Counted from the stretch's first letter, positions 33,788 through 43,229 are shown. The stretch: DNA of 64,000 bases from Lysobacter firmicutimachus (GCF_037027445.1 NZ_JBANDL010000002.1:2790001-2854000); one strand, 5' to 3'. Numbers and translations are program-made. Notes: generated from the sequence alone by a model not told the origin.

Positions 33788-36700
33788 GTGACCCAGCCTC
33801 AAACCCAGTCGCCCTCCCCCGATGTCGTCGCCGATGCCTGGCTGTTGCAGCAGCGCGGATTCGACCCGGCCCGGCGTCGTCGCGACGAAACCCTGTTCGC
33901 GCTCGCCAACGGTTCCCTGGGCGTGCGCGGCGGCTTCGAAGAGGCCGCCGGCGGCAGCGACGGCAGCTTCCTGGCTGCGGTCTACGAGAAGCACCCGATC
34001 CACTACCACGAGCGCTTCCCCGGTTTCGCCCGCCACACCGACACCCGCCTGCCGGTCGCCGACGGCCAGCGCATTGCGGTCTGGCTCGGCGCCCAGCGCC
34101 TGGAGCCGGACCGGGCGCAGTGGCTGGACTTCGAACGCAGCCTCGACCTGCGCCACGGCCGCAGCGCGCGCCGCCTGCGCCTGCGCACGCCGCAGGGCCA
34201 GACCCTGCAGATCCATGCCGAACGCGTGCTGCCGTTCGACAGCGGCCACGACGGCGTGGACTTGCTGGCGATCCGCTATCGGGTCGAATCGATCGACTAC
34301 AGCGGCCCGTTGAGCCTGGTCTCGGCGATCGAATGCGGCCATCAGGCCGCCGAGCAAGGCGACGACCCGCGCATCGGCGTGGCGTCGGCGGAAGGTTTGA
34401 AACTGCTGTCGGCGCACGCCGACGCACACGGCGCGCACGTCCTGCAATCCACCCGGCGCAGCAATCTGCGCGTGGTCTGCGCGCAAGACCACCGCATCGC
34501 AGCCGGACTCCATGCGGCGCAGGCCGGCGTCGAGGGCGACGCCGTCCGGCAACGCTACGAAGCGCAGTTGCAACCCGGGCAAAGCGTCGGCCTGGAGAAG
34601 TTCGTCGCCTACCTCAGCCACAACGACGAGACCGGGCTGGTGCAGCGCGCGCAAAGCGCGCTGGAACAGGCGGCCGCGCTCGGTTTCGACGCGCTCGCCG
34701 CGCGCCAGTCCGCGGCGCTGGCGCACTTTTGGCGCGGCGCCGAACTGTCGATCGACGGCGACGCCGCGGCCGAGCAGGCGCTGCGCTTCAATCTGTTCCA
34801 CCTGCTGCAGTCGGCCGGCCGCGACGGCGTCAACGGCACCGCGGCCAAGGGCCTGACTGGCGAGGGCTACGAAGGCCATTATTTCTGGGACACCGAGGCC
34901 TTCATGCTGCCGGTGATGGTCTACACCGCGCCGGACGTCGCGCGCGCCATGCTGCACGCGCGCTACGCGGCGCTGGAGCCGGCGCGCCGGCACGCGCGCG
35001 AGATGAACCACCCGCACGGCGCCCTGTTCCCCTGGCGCACCATCACCGGCGGCGAATGCTCGGCGCACTATCCCTCGGGCTCGGCCGCCTACCACATCAA
35101 CGCCGCGGTCGCGTACGCGATCGGCCTGTACTTCGACGCCACCGAAGACCTCGACTTCCTGCTCGAAAGCGGCGCCGAGATCCTGTTCGAAACCGCGCGC
35201 ATCTGGCCGCAGGTCGGCCATTTCGACGCCCGCCGCGGCGGCGCGTTCTGCATCCACGGCGTCACCGGCCCGGACGAGTACACCGCCCTGGTCGACAACA
35301 ACTTCTACACCAACCGCATGGCCCAGCAGCATCTGCTGCGCGCCGCGCAGGTCTGGGAGCTGTTGCAGGAACGGCGCCCCCACCAGGCGCAGGCGCTGGC
35401 CGCGCGGCTGGGCGTGCAGGCGCACGAGCCGGCGCTGTGGCGGCGCGCCGGCGAGACCATGTTCCTGCACTACGACCCGGCCTTGGGCATCTACGCCCAG
35501 GACGACACTTTCCTGAGCAAGCCGCGCTGGCCGTTCCCGCGCCGCGAGGGCGAGCATCGCCCGCTGTTGCTGGATTTCCACCCACTGAGCCTGTACCGGC
35601 ACCAAATCTGCAAACAGGCCGACGTGGTCATGGCCCTGGTCCTGGCCGGCCACGGCATTCCCGCCGACATCAAGCGCCGCAGCTACGACTACTACGAAGC
35701 CGTCACCACCCACGACTCGACCCTGTCGGCATCGGCGTTCGGCATTCTCGCCAGCGAAGTCGGCCACCCCGCGCAGGCCGAACGCTTTTTCAACGACAAC
35801 CTGCGCGTCGACCTCGACGATCTGCACGGCAACACCGACCACGGCGTGCACATGGCGGCGTTGGCCGGCACCTGGCTGGGCCTGAGCGCCGGTTTCGCCG
35901 GGCTGCGCAGCCACGACGGACAGTTGAGCTTCGCCCCCACCCTGCCCGCCGGCTGGCGCGGCTACGGCTTCGGCCTGCGCTGGCGCGGCCGGCGCCTGCG
36001 CCTGAAGATCGATCGCGACGGCGTGGAGTACCGCCTGCTCGACGGCGCGCCGCTGAGCATCGAGCACGCGGGCCGGCGCATCGGATTGCGCGTCGACGAA
36101 CCGCAGCGCGCGCCCCTGGCGGCGCCGGGCGGCCCGGTGCGGCAGAGCTTCCCGCGTCCCGCGCAAGCGCTGATCTTCGATCTCGACGGGGTCCTGACCG
36201 ACACCGCCCAGACCCATTACCGCGCCTGGAAGCGCATGGCCGACGAAGAGGGCCTGCCGTTCGACCGGCACGTCAACGAACAGCTCAAGGGCGTCGACCG
36301 GATGGCCTCGCTGGAGATCATCCTGCGCCACGCCGGACGAGTGCTCAGCGCCGAAGCCAAGCAGGCCCTGGCCGAGCGCAAGAACGCTTACTACGTCGAG
36401 GCGATCGCCGCCGTTACTCCGGCCGATCTGTTCCCGGGCGTCGAGCGCCTGCTCGAACAGGCGCGCGCCCGCGGCCTCAAGCTCGGCCTGGCCTCGGCCA
36501 GCCGCAATGCCGCCGCCCTGCTGGAACGGCTCGGCATCGGCCGGCGTTTCGACTACATCGCCGATGCCGCGCGCATCGCCCGCGCCAAGCCCGAACCCGA
36601 CATTTTCCTCGACGTCGCCGCCGCCCTCGCCGTGCCTCCGGCGCAATGCATCGGCATCGAGGACGCCGCCGCCGGCGTGATCGCGATCAAGCGCGCCGGC

Positions 36701-36802
36701 ATGGCCGCAGTCGGCATCGGCGACCCGGCCGCCCTGTCCGGCGCCGACGCCTGCCTCGACGCGATCGCCGGCTTCGATCTGGACGCCTTCGTTTCGCCCT
36801 GA
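33788..36802 (+). CDS. Fused GH65 disaccharide phosphorylase / beta-phosphoglucomutase
   Basis: This 1004-residue cytoplasmic protein joins two enzymes of one pathway. Residues about 1-770 are a glycoside hydrolase family 65 phosphorylase (maltose, trehalose, kojibiose or nigerose type). The general acid Glu497 lies in VTGPDEYTALVDNN, and the family motif EGYEGHYFWDTEAFMLPV is near 360. Residues about 790-1004 are a HAD-type beta-phosphoglucomutase: nucleophile Asp798 and acid/base Asp800 in FDLDGVLTD, ASASRN, KPEPDIF and GIEDAAAGV. The first half would release beta-glucose-1-phosphate, and the second would convert it to glucose-6-phosphate. Translation starts at GTG 33788 behind the LacI-type operator. 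A TonB receptor and an MFS transporter follow. Substrate specificity cannot be read by eye. Confidence 0.92.
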   Translation: MTQPQTQSPSPDVVADAWLLQQRGFDPARRRRDETLFALANGSLGVRGGFEEAAGGSDGSFLAAVYEKHPIHYHERFPGFARHTDTRLPVADGQRIAVWLGAQRLEPDRAQWLDFERSLDLRHGRSARRLRLRTPQGQTLQIHAERVLPFDSGHDGVDLLAIRYRVESIDYSGPLSLVSAIECGHQAAEQGDDPRIGVASAEGLKLLSAHADAHGAHVLQSTRRSNLRVVCAQDHRIAAGLHAAQAGVEGDAVRQRYEAQLQPGQSVGLEKFVAYLSHNDETGLVQRAQSALEQAAALGFDALAARQSAALAHFWRGAELSIDGDAAAEQALRFNLFHLLQSAGRDGVNGTAAKGLTGEGYEGHYFWDTEAFMLPVMVYTAPDVARAMLHARYAALEPARRHAREMNHPHGALFPWRTITGGECSAHYPSGSAAYHINAAVAYAIGLYFDATEDLDFLLESGAEILFETARIWPQVGHFDARRGGAFCIHGVTGPDEYTALVDNNFYTNRMAQQHLLRAAQVWELLQERRPHQAQALAARLGVQAHEPALWRRAGETMFLHYDPALGIYAQDDTFLSKPRWPFPRREGEHRPLLLDFHPLSLYRHQICKQADVVMALVLAGHGIPADIKRRSYDYYEAVTTHDSTLSASAFGILASEVGHPAQAERFFNDNLRVDLDDLHGNTDHGVHMAALAGTWLGLSAGFAGLRSHDGQLSFAPTLPAGWRGYGFGLRWRGRRLRLKIDRDGVEYRLLDGAPLSIEHAGRRIGLRVDEPQRAPLAAPGGPVRQSFPRPAQALIFDLDGVLTDTAQTHYRAWKRMADEEGLPFDRHVNEQLKGVDRMASLEIILRHAGRVLSAEAKQALAERKNAYYVEAIAAVTPADLFPGVERLLEQARARGLKLGLASASRNAAALLERLGIGRRFDYIADAARIARAKPEPDIFLDVAAALAVPPAQCIGIEDAAAGVIAIKRAGMAAVGIGDPAALSGADACLDAIAGFDLDAFVSP

Positions 36803-36887
36803 CCGCGCGCGGCATGCACCGCCGCGGCAGACCCGACCGCCAACCGCAATCCGAGCAAGAGAACTTCAGATGAGTGGGGAGAACACC

Positions 36888-39314
36888 ATGCAACGCGCAT
36901 CGTCCAAGCAAGCTCGCCTGATCCGCTACGCCCTGTCCGCGGCGATCGCCGCCGCGCTGGCCCCGGGCGCCGTCCTGGCCCAGGAAAGCGCGGCCCAGCA
37001 GCCCGCCGCGCCGGCCGCCGCGACCGCCGACGGCAAGGAGTCGGCCACCACCCTCGACGCGATCGTGGTCAGCGGCACCGCGCGCTTCAAGGGCCTGCGC
37101 AAGCGCGACGCCAGCTTCTCGATCACCACCGCCTCGCTGGAGCAGATCCAGGAAGCGGTGCCGCTGAGCACCGCCGACGCGCTCAAGGTCGTGCCCGGCG
37201 TGTGGGCCGAATCGGCCGGCGGCAGCACCGGCGCCAACATCTTCGTGCGCGGCATGCCCTCCGAAGGCGACGCGCCGTTCGTGACCGTGCAGATGGACGG
37301 CGCGCCGCTGTATCCGCCGCCGACCCTGTCGTTCCTGGAGAATTCGACCCTGTTCCGGATGGACGACACGGTCGAGCGCATGGAAGTGCTGCGCGGCGGC
37401 CCGAGCCCGATCTTCTCCAACGGCCAGCCCGGCGCGACGGTCAACTTCATCCAGAAGAAGGGCGGCGAAGAGCCGGCCGGCAGCGTGCGCATCGGCCTGG
37501 GCAGCGACAACTTCCGCCGCGTCGATCTGTTCAACAGCGGCAAGCTCGGCGAAGGCTGGTACTACAGCGTCGGCGGTTTCTACCGCGTCACCGACGGCGT
37601 GCGCGACACGCAGTTCCCGGCCGACAAGGGCGGCCAGCTCAGCGCCACCCTGACCCACAGCTGGGACAGCGGCGAGGTCACGGTCTACGCCCGCCACACC
37701 AACGACAAGAACGCCTTCTTCACCCCGATTCCGCTGCTGTCGCGCAACAACGGCAGCAGCTTGTCGAGCTTCCCGGGCCTGGACGCGCAAACCGGCACCC
37801 TGCTCGGCAACGACTTCCGCCACGTCGACATCCCCACCGGCCCCGGCACCCGCATCCGCCGCGACTTGGCCGAGGGCCGCGGCATCAACCTCGACGTGTT
37901 CGGCGCCTCGATGGATTTCTACGTCGGCGACTGGACCATCAGCGACCGGATCAACTACGTCAGCGGCAGCGCCCCGACCAACGGCCTGTTCACCGGCGCC
38001 AGCCCCCGGCGCATGGCCGACTACATCGCCGGCTTCGGCAGCGCCGGCACCGCCACCTACGTCAACGGCGGCGGCGCGGTCGATCCCAACCAGCAGGTGC
38101 TGACCGCCGGCTTCTGGGTGGTCGACAAGGAGCTGGAGTCGTTCACCAACGATCTGCGCTTCAGCCGCGACCTGTTCGAGGGCAATACCTTCACCGCCGG
38201 CGTCTACTACGCGCGCTACTCGTCCAAGGACACCTGGTATCTCGGCAACAACATGCTGCTGACCGCGCAGAACAACGCGCGGCGGATCGACCTGCGCCTG
38301 GCCGACGGCCGCCAGGTCACCCGCGACGGCTTCGTCGGCACTTCGTTCTTCTCCCTGCGCGGCGACTACGACGGCCAGAACACCGCGGTGTTCCTGGCCG
38401 ACGAGTGGCAGATCAACGAACGCCTGCGCCTGGACGGCGGCGTGCGCTACGAATGGCAGCAGGTCGACGGGACCGTGCACGACACCGCCACGGTCGACCT
38501 GGACGGCAATCCGAACACGCTGTACGACAACGCCACTTCGATCTCGCTGCCGACCAGCCGGCGCATCGACCAGAACGATCATCACTTCTCCTGGACCCTG
38601 GGCCTGAACTACAAGCTCAACGACACCAGCAGCGTGTTCGCCCGCGCCAACTCGGGCTACAAGCTGCCGGCGTTCGACAACCTGCGCGACGGCAACACCA
38701 AGACCCAGGAAATCGACCAGTACGAGCTCGGCTTCAAGTCCGGCAACAACGTCTACGACCTGTACCTGACCGCGTTCTACAACAAGTTCACCAACTCCCC
38801 GTTCCAGGCCTTCCTCGACGACGGCACCAACTTCACCACCGTCGGCGACTCGCGCGCCTACGGCGTGGAAGTGGAAGGTGCGGTGCGTCCGATCGGCGGC
38901 CTGGAACTGACCCTGACCGGGATCTGGCTGGACGCGCAGTACGAGAACTACCGCGAGTTCACCGGCAACCAGGTGATGCGCCAGCCCAAGCAGCAGTTCC
39001 GCTTCACCCCCAGCTACTACTGGACCCTGCCGTTCGGCGACCTGAAGATCTTCGCCACCTACTCGCGCATCGGCGACCGTTACGCCGACCTGGCCAACAC
39101 CCAGAAGCTGCCCTCCTACGACACGCTCGACATCGGCGCGAACCTGCACGTCGGCGAAAACTGGGAGTTCGCCTTCACCGGCAGCAACGTCACCAACGAG
39201 TTGGGCCTGACCGAAGGCAACGTGCGCGTGCCCGGCGCGGCCACCGGCGGCGTGTTCATGGGCCGTCCGATCGCCGGGCGCTCCTACCTGTTCTCCGCCG
39301 CCTACCGCTGGTGA
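36888..39314 (+). CDS. TonB-dependent receptor (sugar locus)
   Basis: This 808-residue outer-membrane transporter has a signal peptide (about 1-32), an Ala-rich spacer, a TonB-box-like TTLDAIVVSG, a plug domain (about 60-180, with VLRGGPSPIFSNGQPGATVNFI) and a 22-strand barrel ending in the aromatic YRW. ATG 36888 is preferred because GGGGAG precedes it; the frame also opens at 36870. It lies 85 bases after the GH65 fusion and is probably co-transcribed, importing the disaccharide across the outer membrane. The short N-terminus without an extra signalling domain indicates no ECF anti-sigma link. Confidence 0.93.
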   Translation: MQRASSKQARLIRYALSAAIAAALAPGAVLAQESAAQQPAAPAAATADGKESATTLDAIVVSGTARFKGLRKRDASFSITTASLEQIQEAVPLSTADALKVVPGVWAESAGGSTGANIFVRGMPSEGDAPFVTVQMDGAPLYPPPTLSFLENSTLFRMDDTVERMEVLRGGPSPIFSNGQPGATVNFIQKKGGEEPAGSVRIGLGSDNFRRVDLFNSGKLGEGWYYSVGGFYRVTDGVRDTQFPADKGGQLSATLTHSWDSGEVTVYARHTNDKNAFFTPIPLLSRNNGSSLSSFPGLDAQTGTLLGNDFRHVDIPTGPGTRIRRDLAEGRGINLDVFGASMDFYVGDWTISDRINYVSGSAPTNGLFTGASPRRMADYIAGFGSAGTATYVNGGGAVDPNQQVLTAGFWVVDKELESFTNDLRFSRDLFEGNTFTAGVYYARYSSKDTWYLGNNMLLTAQNNARRIDLRLADGRQVTRDGFVGTSFFSLRGDYDGQNTAVFLADEWQINERLRLDGGVRYEWQQVDGTVHDTATVDLDGNPNTLYDNATSISLPTSRRIDQNDHHFSWTLGLNYKLNDTSSVFARANSGYKLPAFDNLRDGNTKTQEIDQYELGFKSGNNVYDLYLTAFYNKFTNSPFQAFLDDGTNFTTVGDSRAYGVEVEGAVRPIGGLELTLTGIWLDAQYENYREFTGNQVMRQPKQQFRFTPSYYWTLPFGDLKIFATYSRIGDRYADLANTQKLPSYDTLDIGANLHVGENWEFAFTGSNVTNELGLTEGNVRVPGAATGGVFMGRPIAGRSYLFSAAYRW

Positions 39315-39324
39315 TCCGGTGCCC

Positions 39325-39344
39325 GCGCCGCCGCCCGGCGGCGC
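39325..39344 (+). terminator. GC hairpin after the TonB receptor
   Basis: GCGCCGCC (39325-39332) pairs with GGCGGCGC (39337-39344) around a GCCC loop, ten bases after the stop. It has no T-run. Confidence 0.4.
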
Positions 39345-39394
39345 GGCCCGGCCCGGGACCGCGCCACGCGGCCCCGGGACCCCGCCCTGACCTC

Positions 39395-39484
39395 ACCGTT
39401 CGCGGCGGCTGGAGCTCGCGGCAGTCGCCCTGCCCCTCTCTCCGGCGTCCGCACTTGGCAAGCCGCCGCGAACGGTCTTTTATT
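39395..39484 (+). terminator. Long-loop 16-bp inverted repeat with T-tract
   Basis: ACCGTTCGCGGCGGCT (39395-39410) is exactly complementary to 39461-39476, with 50 bases between, and CTTTTATT follows at once. The layout is a Rho-independent terminator or attenuator with an unusually large loop, placed between the TonB receptor and the MFS gene. It could set the ratio of receptor to transporter mRNA. Confidence 0.6.
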
Positions 39485-39531
39485 CGCTTGATCCGGCCCC
39501 GCGCCGGAGCGCTCACCGGAGCCACGCCCGC

Positions 39532-40776
39532 ATGAACCGAGGCCGCACGATCCTGGCGATGATCCTCACCTACATGGTGTTCGGGATCCTGCTCAACAGC
39601 GTCGGCACGGTGATCCTGCAGTCGATCCAGGGCTTCGGCATCGACAAGAGCCAGGCCAGCATCCTGGAAGCCTTCAAGGACCTGCCGATCGCGGTCGTCT
39701 CGTTCCTGACCGCCGCCCTGATGCCGCGCCTGGGCTACCGCCGGGCGATGATGCTCGGGCTGGCCCTGGTCGGGGCCGCCTGCGCGCTGATGCCGCTGCT
39801 GGCTTCGTTCTGGATGACCAAGCTGCTGTTCGCCGCGACCGGCGTGGCCTTCGCCCTGGTCAAGGTTTCGGTGTACTCCTCGATCGGCCTGTTGACCGAG
39901 GGCAAGCAGCAGCACGCCAGCCTGACCAGCATCATCGAAGGCTGGTTCATGGTCGGCGTGCTCGCCGGCTATTGGATCTTCGCCTGGTTCATCGATCCGC
40001 AGTCGCCCGGCGATCCGGTCTGGCTGCGGGTGTACTGGCTGTTGGCGGCGCTGTGCGCGGCGATCGTGCTGCTGCTGGCCGGCTCGCGCCTGGACGAGCG
40101 GGCCGCGCGCGACGGCCATGCCGCCGGCGAGTCCTTCCTCGACATGTTCCGCTTGGTCGCCCAGCCGCTGGTCGCGGTGTTCCTGGCCTCGGCCTTCCTG
40201 TATGTCTTGATCGAACAGAGCGTAGGCACCTGGCTGCCAACCTTCAACCGCGAAATCCTGCACTTGCCGACCACCATGAGCGTGCAGGCGGCGAGCATCT
40301 TCGCCGTATCGCTGGCGCTGGGCCGGCTCGGCGCCGGCCTGGCCCTGCGCCGGGTGCCGTGGCACTGGCTGCTGATGACCTGCGTGGCGGCGATGGCCGC
40401 GCTGGTGGTGATGGCTCTGCCGCTGGCCGCAGACGCCCGGCCCAACCCGTCCATGACCTGGGCGCACGCGCCGCTGGCGGCCTACGTGTTCCCGCTGATC
40501 GGCCTGTTCATGGCGCCGATCTATCCGGCGATCAACTCGGTGGTACTGAGTTCGCTGCCGAAGTCGCGGCATGCGGCGATGACCGGCCTGATCGTGGTGT
40601 TCTCCGCGCTCGGCGGCACCACCGGCTCGTTCCTCACCGGCCAGTTGTTCGCCCGCCTCGGCGGCGGCACCGCGTTCTACCTGTCGCTGCTGCCGATGGC
40701 GCTGTTGCTGTTGGCGATCGCCTTGCTCAAGCGGCACAGCCGGCGCGCCGAAGCCGCGGTCGCGGCGGCGGCGTGA
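39532..40776 (+). CDS. MFS sugar transporter (FucP-like)
   Basis: This 414-residue inner-membrane transporter has about 12 predicted helices in two six-helix halves. It resembles the FHS/FucP group of the major facilitator superfamily, sugar:proton symporters: DLPIAVVSFLTAALMPRLGYRRAMM at the helix 2-3 loop and FMAPIYPAINSVVLSSLP in helix 10. It follows the GH65 fusion and TonB receptor in the same direction. It thus completes a path from outer membrane to periplasm to cytoplasm for a sugar that is then phosphorolysed. A long-loop hairpin separates it from the receptor. Substrate is inferred from context. Confidence 0.88.
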   Translation: MNRGRTILAMILTYMVFGILLNSVGTVILQSIQGFGIDKSQASILEAFKDLPIAVVSFLTAALMPRLGYRRAMMLGLALVGAACALMPLLASFWMTKLLFAATGVAFALVKVSVYSSIGLLTEGKQQHASLTSIIEGWFMVGVLAGYWIFAWFIDPQSPGDPVWLRVYWLLAALCAAIVLLLAGSRLDERAARDGHAAGESFLDMFRLVAQPLVAVFLASAFLYVLIEQSVGTWLPTFNREILHLPTTMSVQAASIFAVSLALGRLGAGLALRRVPWHWLLMTCVAAMAALVVMALPLAADARPNPSMTWAHAPLAAYVFPLIGLFMAPIYPAINSVVLSSLPKSRHAAMTGLIVVFSALGGTTGSFLTGQLFARLGGGTAFYLSLLPMALLLLAIALLKRHSRRAEAAVAAAA

Positions 40777-40974
40777 ACGAAGGCTGCGTCTTTGCCGCCG
40801 CCGGCTTCCGGGCCCGTCGTGCCCGCGAAAGCGGCGGCCGGGGGCGCTGGAGTCGCGCCGCGATGAGCCCCGCAGCCCGCGTTCGCGGGGATGACGGCAG
40901 CCAAGGTTTCCGGCGCCTTCCGCCGCCGTCGTGCCCGCGACCGCAGGCGACGGCAGACGGCAGACGGCGCGGGC

Positions 40975-41535
40975 TTACTCTTCCAGCAACACGTACTCGC
41001 CCTTCGTGCCCCAGCGCTTGCCGACCCGCGCGCACAGCTTGCCGTCGCAGCGGGTCAGCGTGCCGGTGCGCGAGGCCTCGAGGATGTCGGCGCCGAACTT
41101 GGCGCGCTCGATCTCGCGCATCGACTTGCGGGCGAAGTACGCGCTGGCGCCGACCGCCAGCACCGAGCCGACCAGCAGCGCGATCACGCCCTTGTACAGC
41201 AGATGCTGCTGCGAACGCTGCAGCGACTTGCGCTGTTCCTCGATCGCCTGCGCCGCGCGCTGGGCGGTCTCGGCGCTTTCGCGCAGTTGCGCGCCGATCG
41301 GAGCGAAGGTCTGTTCGGCGCCGCGGCCGATGGCTTCCTGGGCCTGGGCGCGCACCGCCTGGGCGATCTGCTGCGCCAGCAGTTCGGCGCCGGCGCCCAT
41401 GCCCTGGGCGGTGCGTTGCAGCTCATCGGCGCTGCGGTCGACGTGCTGGACCGCACGTTCGCTCTGTTCCTGCAGATGCTGGGCGAAAACCGCCAGGTCG
41501 GCGGCGAGGCGTTTCAGGTCTTGCGCGTCCTGCAC
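40975..41535 (-). CDS. Coiled-coil single-span membrane protein
   Basis: This is a 186-residue protein of unknown function. Residues about 5-110 are an amphipathic Gln/Ala/Glu-rich coiled coil. One transmembrane helix (113-134, LLYKGVIALLVGSVLAVGASAYF) follows. The C-terminal tail contains two cysteines (TRCDGKLCARVG) and ends KGEYVLLEE. Tails of this form are seen in proteins annotated as relaxation- or mobilisation-related, but I cannot establish that link here. It is the last of three minus-strand genes after a lipoprotein and a DUF2235 hydrolase, separated from the latter by 136 bases that contain a 14-bp palindrome. A role with the DUF2235 protein is only inferred. Confidence 0.7.
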   Translation of the reverse strand: MQDAQDLKRLAADLAVFAQHLQEQSERAVQHVDRSADELQRTAQGMGAGAELLAQQIAQAVRAQAQEAIGRGAEQTFAPIGAQLRESAETAQRAAQAIEEQRKSLQRSQQHLLYKGVIALLVGSVLAVGASAYFARKSMREIERAKFGADILEASRTGTLTRCDGKLCARVGKRWGTKGEYVLLEE

Positions 41536-41604
41536 GAGGATCTCCGTAAGCGTGCTCTTGAAATCGTGTTCTGGAAAAAACGTGCCGTTGAGTAGCGTGG
41601 CTTC

Positions 41605-41618
41605 AAAGGCATGCCTTT
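41605..41618. promoter_or_regulatory. Palindrome AAAGGCATGCCTTT
   Basis: A perfect 14-bp palindrome lies in an unusually AT-rich 100-base spacer upstream of the coiled-coil membrane protein gene and downstream of the DUF2235 gene. It may be an operator or a symmetrical terminator stem. Confidence 0.4.
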
Positions 41619-41671
41619 AAAAGCGTGCGCCGGAAAACGCGCTTCGGACCACCGTGGGTGAAGCGCGTTCT

Positions 41672-43192
41672 TTACATTCCCGGCAGGCGCGGCGCGGGCG
41701 GCGACGGGGATTGCGGAAGCTGCTGGGTCGGTGCCGGCGGCTGAGCCTGTTGCGCCGGCGGAGCCTCCTGCAGCGGCGGTCGTTCGGCCGCGCGCGCCGG
41801 GTTCTGATCCTGTTGCTGGCGCTGCTGTTCCTGCTGCTGCCGGTACTGCTCGCGCCCGCCCTGCAACCAGGCCTGGCCGGATTCGGACTGGGCGTAGTCC
41901 TGGGTCGCGGCGCGGAAGCCGGCGCTGTCGCGGTTGCGCGCGGCCTCGACCATGCGATCGAAACTGCGCTCGACCTCGTCGCCGCCCGGCCCGCGGCCGC
42001 CCTGCGCCGGCCCGCCTTGCACTTGAATGGGCTGGCCGGCGTCGAGCGCGCCCAAGCGCACCGGCGCGGCGCCGATCGGCACGCCGCGGCGCTCGAAGCG
42101 GGCGTCCAGTTCGGGATCGATCGGCTCCTTGCGGTAGGGATCGGCCACCGAACCGTCTTTTTGCTGCTGCTTGCTCGCGACCAGGTCGATACGGTCGCGT
42201 TCGCCGTCGCGGAAGCTGCGGGTGGTGTAGAAGAACTGATGTTTGTCCGAGCGATGGACCACGTTGAGCGAGGGATCGTCCGGTTCCACCCGCTTGTCCA
42301 GCAGCGGCCGGTCGCTGAGGCTGTTGAGGTAATCGGTCATCAGGTTGCCGCTGCGGATCGACAAGCCGTTGAGCTCGTAGCTGCCGCCGATGTTGCTGTG
42401 CGCACCGCCGACGGTGACGTTGAGAAAGCGCGAGTCCTCGGTGAAGCCGGGCCGCAGCAGGCTGGTCGACTTGAAATGGTCGCGGCGCTCGTCCTCGGCG
42501 GTGATCTGGAACCCCGACACCACCGACGGCGGCAGGCGCCGGTCGTGCAGGCGCGGCTCGCCGGTGCCGACCGGATCGAACAGTCCCACGGCCTGGGCCA
42601 CCTGCCCGGGCGGCACCAACGGCGGCTTGGTGTACTCGACCCCGACGATGTTGCGGGCGCTGTCGTAGCGATACTGCGCGCCGCTGGGATCCTGGATGCC
42701 GCGCTCGTGGACCAGGCGCGCGAACGCCGCTTCCTGCTCGGCGCCGCGGCTGAAGCCGATCCCGGCGACGCTGATCTGCGCCTGCGGGTCCTCGCGCAGC
42801 CACTGCTTGGACTGTTCGGCGAACTGTTGGTACATCCGCTCGACGCGCGGCTCGAACGTGCGGCCGGTGGCCATGTCGCGGGTGCTGGCGAACCAGCCGT
42901 CCTGGGTGCCGGGGCCTTCGACGTAGCCGAAGCCGACGTTGCGGTGCAGGCCGGCTTCCAGCTGCTGGACCACGTTGGCGACGTTGGTGTGGTTCTTGGG
43001 GTCGTCCTTGTACATGCTGTTGCCGGTGCCGTCGAACGCGGCCACGAACAAACGCGCATGCGGGTTGTTCGAATCCAGCAGCAACGGCGCCTGCAGCCGC
43101 GCCAGTTCGGCGCTGGCCTCGCGGTAACTGTCCAGGTCGTGCCGGTCGGCGGGATAGGTCTCGACCCCGTCCGGATGCTTTCCACCGCCCAT
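41672..43192 (-). CDS. DUF2235 alpha/beta-hydrolase, putative phospholipase effector
   Basis: This 506-residue protein is of the DUF2235 family, which includes Tle1 phospholipase effectors of type VI secretion. The likely triad is Ser148 in GIGFSRGAEQ, Asp206 in GLFDPVGTG and His265 in GGAHSNIGGSY. The N-terminal AAFDGTGNS (52-60) is the family signature. There is no signal peptide. Residues from about 395 to the end form a non-catalytic tail with a short helical segment (VERSFDRMVEAARNRDSAG) and then a Gln/Pro-rich stretch. Such tails can serve secretion, as in type IV effectors of Xanthomonadaceae, but the XVIPCD motifs are not evident. A lipoprotein gene lies 37 bases upstream in the same direction and could be the immunity partner. 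Target lipid and secretion route are unproven. Confidence 0.78.
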   Translation of the reverse strand: MGGGKHPDGVETYPADRHDLDSYREASAELARLQAPLLLDSNNPHARLFVAAFDGTGNSMYKDDPKNHTNVANVVQQLEAGLHRNVGFGYVEGPGTQDGWFASTRDMATGRTFEPRVERMYQQFAEQSKQWLREDPQAQISVAGIGFSRGAEQEAAFARLVHERGIQDPSGAQYRYDSARNIVGVEYTKPPLVPPGQVAQAVGLFDPVGTGEPRLHDRRLPPSVVSGFQITAEDERRDHFKSTSLLRPGFTEDSRFLNVTVGGAHSNIGGSYELNGLSIRSGNLMTDYLNSLSDRPLLDKRVEPDDPSLNVVHRSDKHQFFYTTRSFRDGERDRIDLVASKQQQKDGSVADPYRKEPIDPELDARFERRGVPIGAAPVRLGALDAGQPIQVQGGPAQGGRGPGGDEVERSFDRMVEAARNRDSAGFRAATQDYAQSESGQAWLQGGREQYRQQQEQQRQQQDQNPARAAERPPLQEAPPAQQAQPPAPTQQLPQSPSPPAPRLPGM

Positions 43193-43229
43193 CGCAAACT
43201 CTCCTTAGTCCTGCGGCCCGAACGGGCGG

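Noticed and set aside
36687..39149. 820-codon minus-strand frame opposite the TonB receptor
   Set aside because: Shadow frame of Val/Ala/Gly/Gln-rich composition; the plus-strand receptor has signal peptide, plug and barrel.
41672..43192. XVIPCD type IV secretion signal in the DUF2235 tail
   Set aside because: The tail is Gln-rich as in Xanthomonadaceae type IV effectors, but the GLxRIDHV-like and FAVQG-like motifs of XVIPCD are not visible, so I did not assign that signal.
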